From contig NC_134145.1 of NCBI RefSeq assembly GCF_033958435.1, positions 40,575,501-40,639,500 of the forward strand: a DNA stretch of 64,000 bases. The letters run 5' to 3'. Shown here in pieces: positions 24,237 to 38,719 of the stretch. Each line of letters begins with the position of its first letter. Position 1 is the first letter of the stretch. A program made the position numbers and the translations under genes. The DNA is from Carettochelys insculpta (lineage: Eukaryota > Chordata > Testudines > Carettochelyidae). The notes under the pieces were generated by a model. It was given only the letters and a program-made list of their open reading frames with translations, was not told the DNA's origin and searched no databases.

Positions 24237-24635
24237 GGCCGTGTCTACACTAGCCCCAAATGGGCATTTCGAAGTTTACTAATGAAGCACTAAAATACAT
24301 ATTTAGCGCCTCATTAGCATGCGGGCGGCCGCGGCACTTCGAAATTGACGCGGCTCGCCACCGCGCAGCTCGTCCAGACGGGGCTCCTTTTTGAAAGGAC
24401 CCTGCCTACTTTGAAGTCCCCTTATTCCCATCTGTTCATAGGAATAAGGGGACTTCAAAGTAGGCGGGGTCCTTTCGAAAAGGAGACCCATCTGGACAAG
24501 CCGTGCAGCGGCAAGCCGTGTCAATTTCGAAGTGCTAATGAGGCACTGAATGTGTATTTCAGTGCTTCATTAGAAAACTTCAAAATGGCCATTTGCATGG
24601 CCATTTCGAAGTTTGGGGCTAATGTAGACGTATCC
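24237..24635. mobile_element. Foldback MITE with CAA duplication (family 2)
   Basis: The left end ggccgtgtctacactagcc is opposed by the right end ggctaatgtagacgtatcc. CAA lies at 24234-24236 and 24636-24638. The central hairpin pairs aataaggggacttcaaagta with its complement. The arms carry tttactaatgaagcacta and tgctaatgaggcactg. CpG density is high for the region. Confidence 0.87.
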
Positions 24636-24726
24636 CAAGTGAAGAACAAGCAGCAGGAGCCGATAAACTCCTAAACTGCAAAATATCCATACAATAAAAC
24701 AAAATGAAGGCAAATATATAACACTA

Positions 24727-24997
24727 TGGCCACATCTACACTAGAGAGCTTTGTAGACAAAACTGGGGTTTTGTAGACAAAACTCATGGACTGTCTACCC
24801 ATAAAATATGTTTTGTCAACAGAAACTGTCACCAAAAAAACTGTATAGACACTCCGTTGGGCCCTTTTGTGGACAGAGAGGATCAAAAGATCAATTCGCT
24901 TTTATGTGTAGACACAATCTGTTGACAGAAGTTTTGTTGTAACATCTCTTCTGACAGTAACTTTTGTAGACAGATGCTTCTAGTGTAGATGCAGCCA
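24727..24997. mobile_element. MITE related to Harbinger copy B
   Basis: The left end tggccacatctacactagag and right end ctagtgtagatgcagcca are inverted repeats. The interior repeats ttttgtagacaaaac and tctgttgacagaag. These match the termini of the decayed two-gene element at 29391-32031, so this is probably its deletion derivative. The flanks CTA and ATA approximate a TWA duplication. Confidence 0.78.
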
Positions 24998-24999
24998 AT

Positions 25000-25414
25000 A
25001 TGTTTCAAATTTCCTACTTTGTATTGAACATTTTTAAAACAGTCTTATTTTGTCAGTACAATCCTGCAATTGCTGTTTACTTAACCCTTTTAAAGTAAAA
25101 TCAAAGATGCAGTTTTAAAAGAAATCATAAAAAACTCCATCTCTACAATATTTTCACTGGTCTATTAAGTCATCCAAGAATACGATTTAGTAGATTCATA
25201 GATTTTAAGGCCAGATGAAACCAGCTTGATCTTCTGGATTCACATTCTCCATAACATAAGCCATAAAATTTTCACCGTGGTCATGTATACTAAGAATACA
25301 CTTAAAATGCAAAAGAATAGCACTCAATCTTGGACTCCTCAGTCACAAAACTAATTTTTATTCTAGAGAGGTGAGCAAAATCGCAAAATACAAAAGTAAA
25401 ACACATGCAAAGAC
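25000..25414. other. Intron 4, nothing recognised
   Basis: AT-rich sequence. No feature was seen. Confidence 0.55.
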
Positions 25415-25737
25415 AGGTTGAACCTCCCCAATCTGGAACTCTCTCATACGACAAACTCCGTAATCTGGCATGATTATAGTTAGCTGGACAACCACTTATT
25501 ATAGGTATGGCCAAGTTTCCCATGGTCCCATAAAGTTTGTTTAAAACCACTGGTCCTGACTCTCAGTGTTCTGCGCTGTTATTTAGCTGTAATTTACCCC
25601 AAACGTCTCTTAGGAGCCCAGTAAGCAATGGAAGTGTTGGTAATGTGATAGAAAATATTGACCATGTGTGGACAAGCAAATTCTCTTGTCTGGCACTGGT
25701 CAGGTCCTCAGGGTGCCGGACGAGGGAGGTTCGACCT
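25415..25737. mobile_element. Foldback DNA element with aggttgaacctccc ends
   Basis: The left end aggttgaacctccccaatct and the right end cgggaggttcgacct-type terminus (minus reading aggtcgaacctccctcgtcc) are inverted repeats of about 20 bp. The 323-bp interior shows no transposase. Its class is uncertain; the termini resemble pogo/Tc1-type MITEs more than Harbinger. Confidence 0.6.
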
Positions 25738-26231
25738 CCGTAAGAATTCTTCACACCAATAAGAGTTACAGTATTGTACCTATAACTTGGAAAGAAATAA
25801 TTTCAGGTATATGTCTGTCCAAAACAGAATCAAAGACCTGTCATGTCTAGCAAGAGCAAACTGTAAACTGTAGATTTCAAATGGATTGCAAATTTAAAAT
25901 TTCCAAACAGATCATAACAAACAACCTGCTGTGATCAAAACAAACAGTGAGCCAAGAACAGAAGTTTATCAAATTATTCCTTGTAATATTAATTAGCAAG
26001 AACAGCACAAAAGTAGCAGGGGAGGACTGGGAGCAGAAAGAGCAGTAAGACCTATGGGAAAGGGGCAAGAGGCAAGACAACAGGAAAGCTGATTCCCAAA
26101 TGGCATCAAATAAATGCTTTACATTTCTTTGAGTTGTAAGTCATAAAATAAACTAGCAAGAAAAAATATGAACCGCTTTATTTTGTGTATTCATTTACAG
26201 TGATACAAGTCTGTTTTCTAAAATATTTCAT
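25738..26231. other. Intron 4, nothing recognised
   Basis: AT-rich sequence. No feature was seen. Confidence 0.55.
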
Positions 26232-26233
26232 TA

Positions 26234-26817
26234 CGGTTATCATACCTGAACTTTCAAAAAAGAGGACACCCCTGACAGGGAGTGAATCTGTATCAGTATC
26301 TACCAACTCACGTTGTATTAGGGCTAATCTACATTTGCCCCCAAGTTCGAAGGGAGCATGTTAATCAGGGTGATGGGACATTACCAATGAAGTGCTGTGG
26401 TTAATACACAGCACTTTATTAGGCTAATTTTCCCCTGCAGCAACTTCAAAGCGTCAAAATTCAAAGTGCTGGCATGCGTGTAGGCACAGGCACTTCAAAG
26501 TGCCTTTACTCCCCAAAATTTTGAGGAGTAAAAGGACTTTGAAGTAGCGTGGGCACTTCAAAGTACCTGTGGCTACATGAACGGCAGCACTTCGAAGCTT
26601 GAAGCTTCAAAGTTGCCGCAGGGGAGAATTAGCTTAATGAAATACTGCATATTCACCGCAGCACTTCATTAGTAATCTCCCATCACTCTGATTAACATTC
26701 CCCCTTCAAAGTTGGGTGCAAGTGTAAATCCAGCCTTAACGTACTATTGTAGATACTGATACAGATACACTCCCTCTCATGGGTGTTCTCTTTTATGAAA
26801 GTTCAAATATGGTAACC
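26234..26817. mobile_element. Tc1/mariner-like foldback, split by an inner MITE
   Basis: The left arm at 26234-26317 (cggttatcatacctgaac, aaaaaagaggacacc, tctgtatcagtatctac) is the reverse complement of the right arm at 26739-26817. TA flanks both ends (26232-26233 and 26818-26819), as for Tc1/mariner. Without the insert and one copy of its duplication, the element is about 166 bp, almost a perfect hairpin. Confidence 0.82.
26321..26735. mobile_element. Foldback MITE (family 1) inserted in a hairpin loop, TTA duplication
   Basis: The ends gggctaatctacatttgccc and gcaagtgtaaatccagcc pair as inverted repeats. TTA lies at 26318-26320 and 26736-26738. The arms carry aatgaagtgctgtgg and its complement, and the centre is cttttactcc facing its complement around ccaaaattttgagg. 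It closely matches the MITE at 8120-8490. Confidence 0.88.
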
Positions 26818-26819
26818 CT

Positions 26820-28850
26820 AATTTCACAAAATAGCTACAGTCATTTCTTGGGGTTCTAAATTAATTCACCACCTAGCAACCCCCCTGAAGGAAGAATCTC
26901 ATATTCTCCCCAGAGATACAGCAAAGCCAAGCTAAAGTGCAAACATTGTGACATACAGCAGCATCTACTTCCAGCAATGGCTTGTAAGGGCATATGCAAG
27001 CCAAATTCACAGGGGTTGAGAAATGCCCTTTCAGAGGACATCAGAACAGATAACGTGCTCTAATAAGTCAAATCATTGATCCATCAGGTCCTGAATTCTT
27101 GTTTAACTCCTAACAGAAAATGAATTGCTCTAAGAAAGCAATTGACCAACTGAGCAATGGCGCTGGTGTAGGATATGGGGCAATGGGGGACAATCCTTCC
27201 TGATCTTTGCAGTTTGGAAGCCTGTAGTCAATCTGTGAGCTTGGAGAGAGAAAAGATGAAACCAGGGAGAAAATAGATGCCATGGGCAGAGAAGCAGCCT
27301 TATAGGGACAAAGTAGGAAGCAGCTGGGAAATAGCAGCAAGGTTTGGAACACTTCAGATTTTGGCCACTAGACTAAAACACAGAGTAGTGGGAGGGCTGG
27401 CCTCCTCTACCAGCCACTCAGTGAGGGACACAGGTGAAGCAGTGGAGCAGAAAACTGTCAGACAGTTTTCCAATGGGACTTTGATAACCTGGAAGGGGAG
27501 GACTGTAGTGACTGGGCAGGAGGACCATGTCACAAAGAGGGAGTACCTTGAATGATAAGGAGTCACCACTCCAGAGAGGGAGAGTGTGCAACACTAGGGT
27601 GAGAAACCAAAGGAATAGGGTCTCAGAGCAATGGTGTGCTGCTATCCAGAGGAACCACAAGTAGGCAAACCTGCAGTGACCACCCTGTCAATACGACTAA
27701 CTTCCTGCAACTTTATTTCAAGTTGAGGGTTCACCAACTGATAGGATCAGTGTCATTATTGATCATAAAATTATGCAACTCCCCTGCCTTTACCTGAAGC
27801 TACACTACTGACTCTTGTGCTTGTGAACTCCAAAGGATGACTATGTGCGGTGAAGGACATCCTTTCATGAGTAAAGAAAAGCCTGTGAGCTTGTCTATAT
27901 GAAGGAAAGCTTTATATAAACAAACAAACAAAGGCATTGGTTTATTCCCCGTCATATTACAAAGCTGTTCCAAAAGAAGAAGCTACTCAGTTTGCATACG
28001 GCCCTTCAGAATCCTAAATGCTTCTACTAAATACCACCCAACCCTTCACATTCTACAGCTTAGTAACTCATCTGTTTGTGCTTTTTGTCACTGACAGGCT
28101 CAAGGAGCATTTGTCAGCTGTGTGCGTGCATGTGCGCACCCACACACAGGTATGCAGCACCTACCACAATGAGGCCCCAATCTCTGTTTCATCTAGAATA
28201 AAATTTTACTGTACTGCTGACCTAGAGCAGAACTGATGGCAGCAGAGTTCTCTGCTGTATCAAACATTAATGGGATAGTCTCTCAAGGATCATTTTCCAG
28301 TGCTAATGGACAAGCTGCCAGAACAGTGTTTCTCTTATTTGCTGGCATATCCAGTTTCAGTCTCAGCATTTGAAGTGTAAAGCACAGGCAATGAAATGAA
28401 ATGCAGCAGGGCATTTTAGCACCTTGCTAATATTTGTTTCTGGAAATATGCGAATCCTTATTTATTTTCCAAAATGGCTTGTCCAACAATACCTATAAGC
28501 ATGAGGCCAGGCTGAGGAAGCACCATTTTTACTTTCAGGACTCGCTCCCCGTAAGCAAAATACATGCCTGGCTATACTGGAGAAAAGCATAGACCTCCTG
28601 CCCCCTCAGCTGATTAGCAGAGCAGATGCTGCCAGCAACACATATGCAGGTGGATTCAGGTACTCCAGCCCCCATTGCTCTGTCCTGCAGCCTCTCATTA
28701 GAGGAGCCCTCATGTTAGCTGTGCCAGTGTGGGAGGGGAGTGCTTCTCCATAGAACAGGGGAAAAGTTGGGGGGCACACAGTCTGGCTCAGGATGGGGAC
28801 TTCCAAGCTGTTCCAGCTGCTGCAGCCTGAACCATGAGTGACTGACTGCC
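26820..28850. other. Intron 4, nothing recognised
   Basis: Mixed composition. Several short open frames around 27110-27660 lack any recognisable domain. No repeat was assigned. Confidence 0.5.
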
Positions 28851-29390
28851 TTGCTTAAAGAGACAGTGCATTGATTTTTTTCCCCAGCAGCCAGCACACA
28901 TTCTCTCTCTCTCACACACACGCGCCTCTCTTTCTCTTCCTCCCTCTTCCCCTTTACTCATTCTCCACAGGCCAACGGAAGGGAATGTAGTATGGCTCAG
29001 GCAGATTATTGATGAGCTCTGAGGTCCACCCTGAAGGGTGAGTGGCCTTTCTTAAAGAGGCAGTGCACTGTTTAAAATGAGATTTCCCCAGCAGCCAGCT
29101 CACACAGCTTCTCTCTCACTCCCTCACACATCCTGTGTCCCACTTGCCCTCTCTCCCTCCCCCCCCCCACCCATGTACCCCATCTTTGCAGAGCAAGGGG
29201 GCAGGAGGGTCAGACAACGAGGCTCAGGAGCAGAGCAGGAGGTTTGTCAGAAATTTACCCACAGCAGGTAACATACACACAGTCTCTGTGTCGCACACTC
29301 TCTCTGTGTGATGCACATGCAAAACTTCTCAGTATCACATATTTCCCCCTCCCCCCAACACACAGAGTCACTGTCATACACACACTCCTT
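28851..29390. repeat. Imperfect direct duplication and TC/AC-rich tract
   Basis: The block ttaaagagacagtgcattg plus ccccagcagccagc (28855-28895) recurs about 200 bp later as ttaaagaggcagtgcactg plus ccccagcagccagc (29054-29098). Both are followed by tctctctcactcacac-type simple sequence. It looks like a tandemly duplicated dispersed repeat of unknown class. Confidence 0.6.
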
Positions 29391-29869
29391 AGCTATGTCT
29401 AGATTAGAGCACTCTGTCGGAGGTTTGTGTCAGAAGACATCTTCTGCCAGAGCTTCTGTTGATAGATCACTCTATCTGTTCTATTGACATAGAGTGGCCA
29501 GACGGTGCAGCTGCTCTCTCGACAAAATGGCCACCTGGAAGACCATCAGACAGGGTTGCAGGGCCGGCAATCCCTTCCAGGAGCCCCAGTAAGATGCACC
29601 TTTAAAGGGCACCCCCAGACACCTGTTCCCTGCTCATGCCAGGGCGTGCCTACCACCACAAGGGACAGCACAGCTGTTAGAGGTGGGCTTTAACTCCTTC
29701 TGGGAGACAACTCTTTCCAGCGACTCCTGGTGCCAGAGCAGCTCCTGAGCTTGCACTGGCCCCACCCAGCAGTACCGCCCCATGGAGGGTTAGGCTAACA
29801 ACACTTTCAAGGAACTTGCTGTGGCTGCCAGATGATCACACCTGTGCCTGCTTCCCTGGGTGCACAGGT

Positions 29870-30490
29870 GGATCTGGATGTACCGTGCCAGTTCCGACAG
29901 CTGGGACCAGCTGGTCATGGGGCAGTAGGAGGACCAGCCGTGGCTCCAGAACTTCAGAACATGCAAGCACACCTTCCTGGAGCTCTGTGCCTGACTCACC
30001 GCTGCCCGCCAGAGACAGGACACATGGCTGTATTCCACCAGCCCTGTGGAGAAGTGGGTTGCAGCCACCCTCTGGAAACTTGCCACCCCTGGCAGCTACC
30101 ATTCCATGGGAAACCATGTTAGCATGGGGAAATTGGCTGTTGAGGACCTCCTCATGAGGCACACACTGCAGTCCTTGCACAGTGGGGGAGTGTCCCACCC
30201 AAGGGTAACCCTTGAAGTGGGGATAAGAGAAGGGGAAGCCCTGCTGGGGGGTGACCTCACCAAGGGGGATCCCAGAAAGTTTGGGGGGATGAGAAGGGGT
30301 AGGGGACCCCCCACCCCCAAAGGGCCCAAGGATTCCCTGTGCATGTGGTCAGTTCCCCCCGTCTGAAGGTCATGATTGGCATCAAACACCATTCTGCTGA
30401 GGGTCATCTGTATAGTAGACATGTACGGTCATGGCTGGATTCACCACCCTGGGGTTCCTGCACTGCATCAGGGATCCACAGTGCCTCCAC
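29870..30490 (+). pseudogene. HARBI1-like transposase remnant in Harbinger copy B
   Basis: Reading plus with stops, 29880-30130 gives SWDQLVMGQ, then PWLQNFRTCKHTFLELCA and VEKWVAATLWKLATPGSYHS. This parallels WWERLVLGKWDDDHWLQNFR and KRVGIAVWKLATPDSYRS of copy C. After a gap corresponding to the intron, 30429-30490 gives MAGFTTLGFLHCIRDPQ, the degraded counterpart of IAGFATLGFPNCFGALDG, and the first catalytic Asp is no longer in context. Nothing convincing is left of the C-terminal half. Confidence 0.72.
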
Positions 30491-31330
30491 AGCCAGGCTG
30501 ACCCCAGCAGCGCCTCACACCTTGCTCTATGGGCTAGCAGCCAAGGGGTGCATCCAGCCACAGGAGGGGTCCCTGCATGGGAGGCGGGTAAGCTGGGAGC
30601 AGCCCGGCCCTCCCTGGGACCGCCCCACACACACCTGCAGCTTGCAGTGCTGTCCATGGGAGTGGGTGCTGCCTCTTGCCTGTGGGCATGCCTGCGTGTT
30701 ACACTCCTCAGTGTGTCTGGGGTCAGGCTGGCATACTTGTGGCTAGCCCACTTCCAGCCAGGGCAGGTGCAGGCAGGTCCCCCACCCCAGGGCCTGGGGC
30801 TTGTCTGGCCTTTCATAAGGCTGGAGCAGGCTGGCGCCCATGTCAGGGGCCGCCTGCTGCATCCAGGTGGGACATGCTATCTTGCATGTGATTTCATGTG
30901 CCAGAACCACAGCGTAAGATCCCCCTGATCTGGCCAGGTGATGCTCCCTCTATGCCCACCCCCCATGCCCTGGGGTGGGTGACGCAAAGGGTATTTACTG
31001 GAGGGACCCTTGCCCAGCACCAGCGATGCGCAGGAGGTGGCCTGGCTAGCAGGGACTGACTCCATGACAATCACGTGGCTTCTGCTCTCCTCTGAGGCCA
31101 TGTCTTCCTCTGGCTCCAGTGGCAGGCTGGGGATGCAGAGGCCTGCTCCTCCTCCTTCTCCAAGGGCTCCAGCTGCATGGAGGGGCCTCCAGCGCCATTG
31201 CAACAGGGCACATGGCAGGTGATGTTCCCCTCCCCACCAGAGGTCTGCAAGCTCCTTGCAGAAGGGGCTGGCGGCATGTCCTGCACTGGAACATCAGGCT
31301 GCTTCCCAGGCCTGGGTGCAGCCCTGGCAG

Positions 31331-31470
31331 TTATTTTACCTTCACCCAGACCTGTTCCATGCTGCAGGCATGGTGGCCCCATTCTGTAAGCGTGATCACC
31401 ACCTGGGCATAGGTGGGGACATTGCACCACTTGGCTTCGGGGTCAAGGAGGGTCTTCTTTGCTCCACAGG
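31331..31470 (-). pseudogene. Myb/SANT-like remnant in Harbinger copy B
   Basis: On minus, LWSKEDPP in one frame is followed in the next frame by EAKWCNVPTYAQVVITL, then TEWGHHACSMEQVWVKVK. The order LWS-E-E, N---Y-----L---G, then Q---KVK is the pattern of a trihelix/Myb-SANT-like domain, here with a frameshift. Its opposite orientation to the transposase remnant mirrors copy C, which strengthens the call. Confidence 0.62.
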
Positions 31471-32031
31471 TCTGGGGGGCGGGGGCTGCACCTTGGCTCC
31501 AGTCCGGCAGGGGCCTGCCATTTGGTGTCCTGGGGTGGCTCCTGGGTCCCCTCAGTCTGCTTCCTCGAGGGCACGGGGTGGTCTTGGGGCAGCTGTCTGC
31601 CATCTGCAATGACTCTACTGAAAGGAGTGACTGAGGGCATGGTGGATTACAGCCTGTACCTCTGCTGCTTCCAAACTCCAACTGCTGAAGCAGGGTTTCC
31701 CAGGCTCCTTGTAACGTTAGAGGGGCCAGAAGCACAAACCATAGAGCGCTGATTGCTGTGGAAAGCATGTCCCTTGGGGCACCTCTGCAGCACCCTGGAT
31801 GCCTTTTCTGTTAACAGCAGCTTCCCCCCCCCGCAGAATTTCCAGACTGGCTTTCTATCAACAGATCTCTGTCAGAGGTGTTCTTCCTTGTGGATAGCAG
31901 GACACAGCTGTTGACAGAAGTGCTGCGTTCTGTCAATTTACTTTCAGGCTGTCATGGGAATCTGGACGCCCCATGGATTTTGTCAACAAAATGCCAGTTT
32001 TGTTGACAAAACCCTCTAGTGTAGACATAGC

Positions 32032-34356
32032 CTTTGTACTGTATCAAACAGACTATCTCACACACATGGTCTCTTTCACACTCACTCCCCCAACATATCC
32101 TTTCATGACTGTTATTACTACTTGGTAGTATCTGCAATGCACATATATTCTCTGTAATTTCACTCTTTCAAAGTCTGTTATTTTAGTGTTGTGACTGGTT
32201 TATGCATTTTATATTTTTCACTTCTCTTGCACTTAAATTTCTTTGAGCTGTAAGTTCTGAAATGCCTATCCTGTCCAGGCTTGATTAATTATCTATGTGT
32301 TAAATTTAAAAAACCATATAGTACATCTAGGTTTTTTGCTTCTGCTGGTGATGCACAACATCACATGCCATTGGTGTAGAACATATTCCACCCATGGATG
32401 GATGAAATTAAAGGGAGCACTGCTTAGGAGGCTTGAATGCCTTCAGGGAAAGAAAGTCTTCAAGTCGTAAGGTCCCCTGTAGACCAAGTATCTGTGCAGT
32501 TGCTTTAGAGCAAGCTGTTAAGATGCCCCAGAAAGAAGGAGTTTTAAAGCTAGGAACCAAGACAGAAGATTTACCCTAATTCAAATACTGGGAGGTGCTC
32601 TTTGACAAGAGGCCCCTGTAACTGAGTCTCTTGGCTGAAGCTAGGGGAAACAGGATACAATATCACCTCATATGGCCTTGAGAAATTGAATCTTTAAAAG
32701 GACTTGCATTTCTGCAACAATGATACGGGCTGTTAAAATGTTGCTGTTCTCAGTGCCGAATCATAATGTTCTGAAAGTGGCTTAACAGGCAACTACGTTA
32801 TTTCATAATGAGTTATAACTAACTTCCTTCTCAGGTGGTTAGGAAGAGAAACAACTATTGCTTTGGTAATTCAGAGTTTCAAGGTCAGAGAGGTCATTCT
32901 TGATCCTCTCCTGCTTGTTGTACAGGATACCGATCAAGTAGTTCCTCAGTTTTAGAGTATATGGCATAGTTTCTCACTCTAATTAGTGTAGTACATTGAT
33001 TGTAATGGGTTTTTCACTTTTAGTCCCTTGGGCACAATGTCCATCCTTTTGCATTTGGAGAGAAAAATGATGTCTGTATGCATCAGTGTGAGTTCTCATA
33101 CAGCTGATGGATCTCCATTCCAAATGGCTAAATGTAGGGCCTTGCATGTTGAATAGTACCAGAGAGGTAGACGTGTTACCTCTGTTACTTGGTAATTCAG
33201 AACAGGAGGTTTTTTGGAGACGTCTCGGTAACCAGTGCTAGACCCATATTTATCACGTTTAACATACAAGCTCACAGAACAAAATAGAGAAAAATGTTTA
33301 AATGACTGGCCCAAATTATGTGATAAATCACATATCTGCGTTGAATTCAGGGGAGTTGTATGAATTTGTATGCAAACAGAATATATGTCTTTATTTTTAG
33401 TCGTTATGTCTAGTCTCAAATTCCATATGTGTTAACGTATACATGTCAGTGTTGTTGTGCTGTGCAACACCTGTGTCACTGTACAGCCCCATGTTATAGT
33501 TGCTAACCACAAGATAAGAGCTTGGTTCACAAATGGATTGTATTCTGTTTCTTTGAAGTGTCCATTCTTATCTGATGGGAGGAAAGGTGGGAGTTTAGCA
33601 CAGAGCTACAAAAGGAGGGAATGGAATAGAGGTGTTTTTATATCTGGATAAATTGATGCAACAGGTATTTATTTTGACATAAAATAGCTATGTGGTGACA
33701 TAACTGAAAAGCCAACAACCCTTGTAATTCAGATTGCCAAAGAAAATGTTCAGTGATGGTCAATTAATGACTTATCTGCTCCTCAATTCTGTTTCATTGT
33801 CCAGCTTTAATCTGAGCTATGACAGTTCTGATTGATGGATAATAGAACTATAGAAAAATAGGTTTATGACATCTGTATGTTAAACTCTTGTGTAGTAAGA
33901 CTGCCTAGAGACACCTCATTATCAAGAGTCAAACATTTCCTTAAACAGATGAATATCACCTTTTCCATTTCCCAACCTGTCAACAATGAGAACAGGTATA
34001 CTTCTTTCCCTAAAACGTACTCCAGATACTGCAATAATGAATGTGTAGCATGAAGAACATAACTATCCATGATACCCAGAGTACCTTCAAGACATGGTAT
34101 CTTGCCACCAGACCACCCCCCCCCCCACACACACACACTCCCACCCCACCCCAAAAAGTCTGAAATTTATGTTGCTGTATATGTTTGGCCCAGAACATCA
34201 ATTTGGAGAGAAGAAGAAAGCTGGAATGACTTGGTATCATGCATTGTACCAAATTTACCTTTTGAATTTTCTAAAAGCTTCTATTTTCACTTTTAACTGG
34301 AACACCACTCCTCACAAAAATCATGTAATACCTATTACGTAACGATAGACTTTTAC
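32032..34356. other. Intron 4 distal part; SINE-head relic and a C/AC tract
   Basis: Mostly AT-rich and unassigned. cagagaggtagacgtgtta at about 33160-33178 may be a relic of the SINE head. A C-run followed by (AC)n lies at 34117-34139. No gene was seen before exon 4. Confidence 0.5.
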
Positions 34357-34519
34357 CTCAAAAACTTCTTCATCCAATATCCTGGTCCCAAAGACGGCGA
34401 TGCCGTTGGTGTCAACAATGGCTCTGTCACTTCTGTTGAGTGGTTCTGTTGTTCTCTTTTTACAGTCGACAATCATGGTAACACTTTTCTTCTCCACACT
34501 GATAGCTACCCGATGCCAT
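34357..34519 (-). CDS. COL11A1: COL11A1 coding exon 4 (TSPN domain, second cysteine)
   Basis: The exon encodes [19 protein letters not shown], then a Lys/Arg-rich stretch, and later [19 protein letters not shown], the hallmark second half of the collagen V/XI laminin-G-like fold. The Cys in MIVDC is the second cysteine of the domain. The minus-strand acceptor is tttgatag/atgg with only a modest pyrimidine tract. The donor is ttgag/gtaaaag, weaker at +4 to +6 than the neighbouring donors. The exon has 163 nt: one base that completes the split Lys codon, then 54 full codons ending in Glu. Exon 5 can therefore start on a codon boundary, as it does. The reading frame is intact. Confidence 0.95.
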
Positions 34520-38038
<3,519 letters not shown>

Positions 38039-38108
38039 TTACTTCTAAATGGTTTTACCTTAAGATATCTTCAAAGCTTCATGATAAAAGCATTGCATAT
38101 TTAGGTAA

Positions 38109-38349
38109 CAGAGAGGAAGCCATACTAGTCTATATACTATCAAAACAAAAAGCAGTCAAGTAGCACTTTAAAGACTAGCATTTTTTTCTGATTTGTCCTC
38201 CTTGATCACTGTTTTTGGTTCTCTGTGCCTTCAGTATTGAGTCTGTTCTGGTCTGGCTATGGTCTGAAGAAGTGGGTCTGTCCCACGAAAGCTCACCTAA
38301 TAAATTATTTTGCTAGTCTGTAAAGTGCTACTTGACTGCTTTTTGTTTT
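38109..38349 (+). mobile_element. SINE with hairpin ends and an exact 13-bp target duplication
   Basis: It starts cagagaggaagccatactag. CATATTTAGGTAA flanks it exactly at 38096-38108 and 38350-38362. aaaacaaaaagcagtcaagt plus agcactttaaagactagca near the left end is the reverse complement of the last 40 bp. The interior contains gaagaagtgggtctgtccc followed by acgaaagctc. Long variable-length duplications indicate LINE-driven insertion. It lies 247 bp upstream of the exon 3 acceptor on the coding strand. Confidence 0.85.
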
Positions 38350-38495
38350 CATATTTAGGTAAGTGTAACACAAGTGTATGCAAGACAGATGGCAGTTCTT
38401 TATTAACTAGTTTGTACTCTTCATCTTCTTGATAAAGGAAACAAATTACACTAGTTTATAACCATTCACTGTAACTTCAACAGACAAAAAAAGTC

Positions 38496-38719
38496 TATGG
38501 CAAAATTTTTGGGGAGTAAAGATGCTTTGAAGTACCCTGGGCACTGCAAAGTGCTCTTGGCTACATGCATGCCAGAACTTCAAAGTTTGACACTTTGAAG
38601 TTGCCACGGGGAGAATTAACCTAATGAAGGGCTGCATATTCACTGCATCACTTCATTAGCATTCTCTGGTAAGGCTGATTACCATGCCCCCTTCGAAGAG
38701 GGCAAGTGTACACACAGCC
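38496..38719. mobile_element. Right half of a family-1 foldback MITE
   Basis: ggggagtaaagatgctttga, ttgacactttgaagttgcc, taatgaagggctgcatattc and the end gtgtacacacagcc match the right half of the 26321-26735 MITE. The left arm is absent, so this is a truncated copy. Confidence 0.8.

Larger units (their letters stand above)
29391..32031. mobile_element. Decayed two-gene Harbinger element, copy B
   Basis: The left end agctatgtctagattagagc and the right end ctagtgtagacatagcc are inverted. Subterminal ttttgttgacaaaaccctct and tctgttgatagatc blocks match the MITE at 24727-24997. Inside are a transposase remnant on plus and a Myb-like remnant on minus, in the same order as copy C. CTT is present at both edges and may be the target duplication. 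Both genes are full of stops. Confidence 0.78.
10753..34356 (-). other. COL11A1: COL11A1 intron 4
   Basis: This 23.6-kb intron separates exons 4 and 5. It holds the hAT-like element at 12888, several foldback MITEs, the RTE-like LINE at 19.7 kb, the nested Tc1-like foldback at 26.2 kb and decayed Harbinger copy B at 29.4-32.0 kb. Confidence 0.88.
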
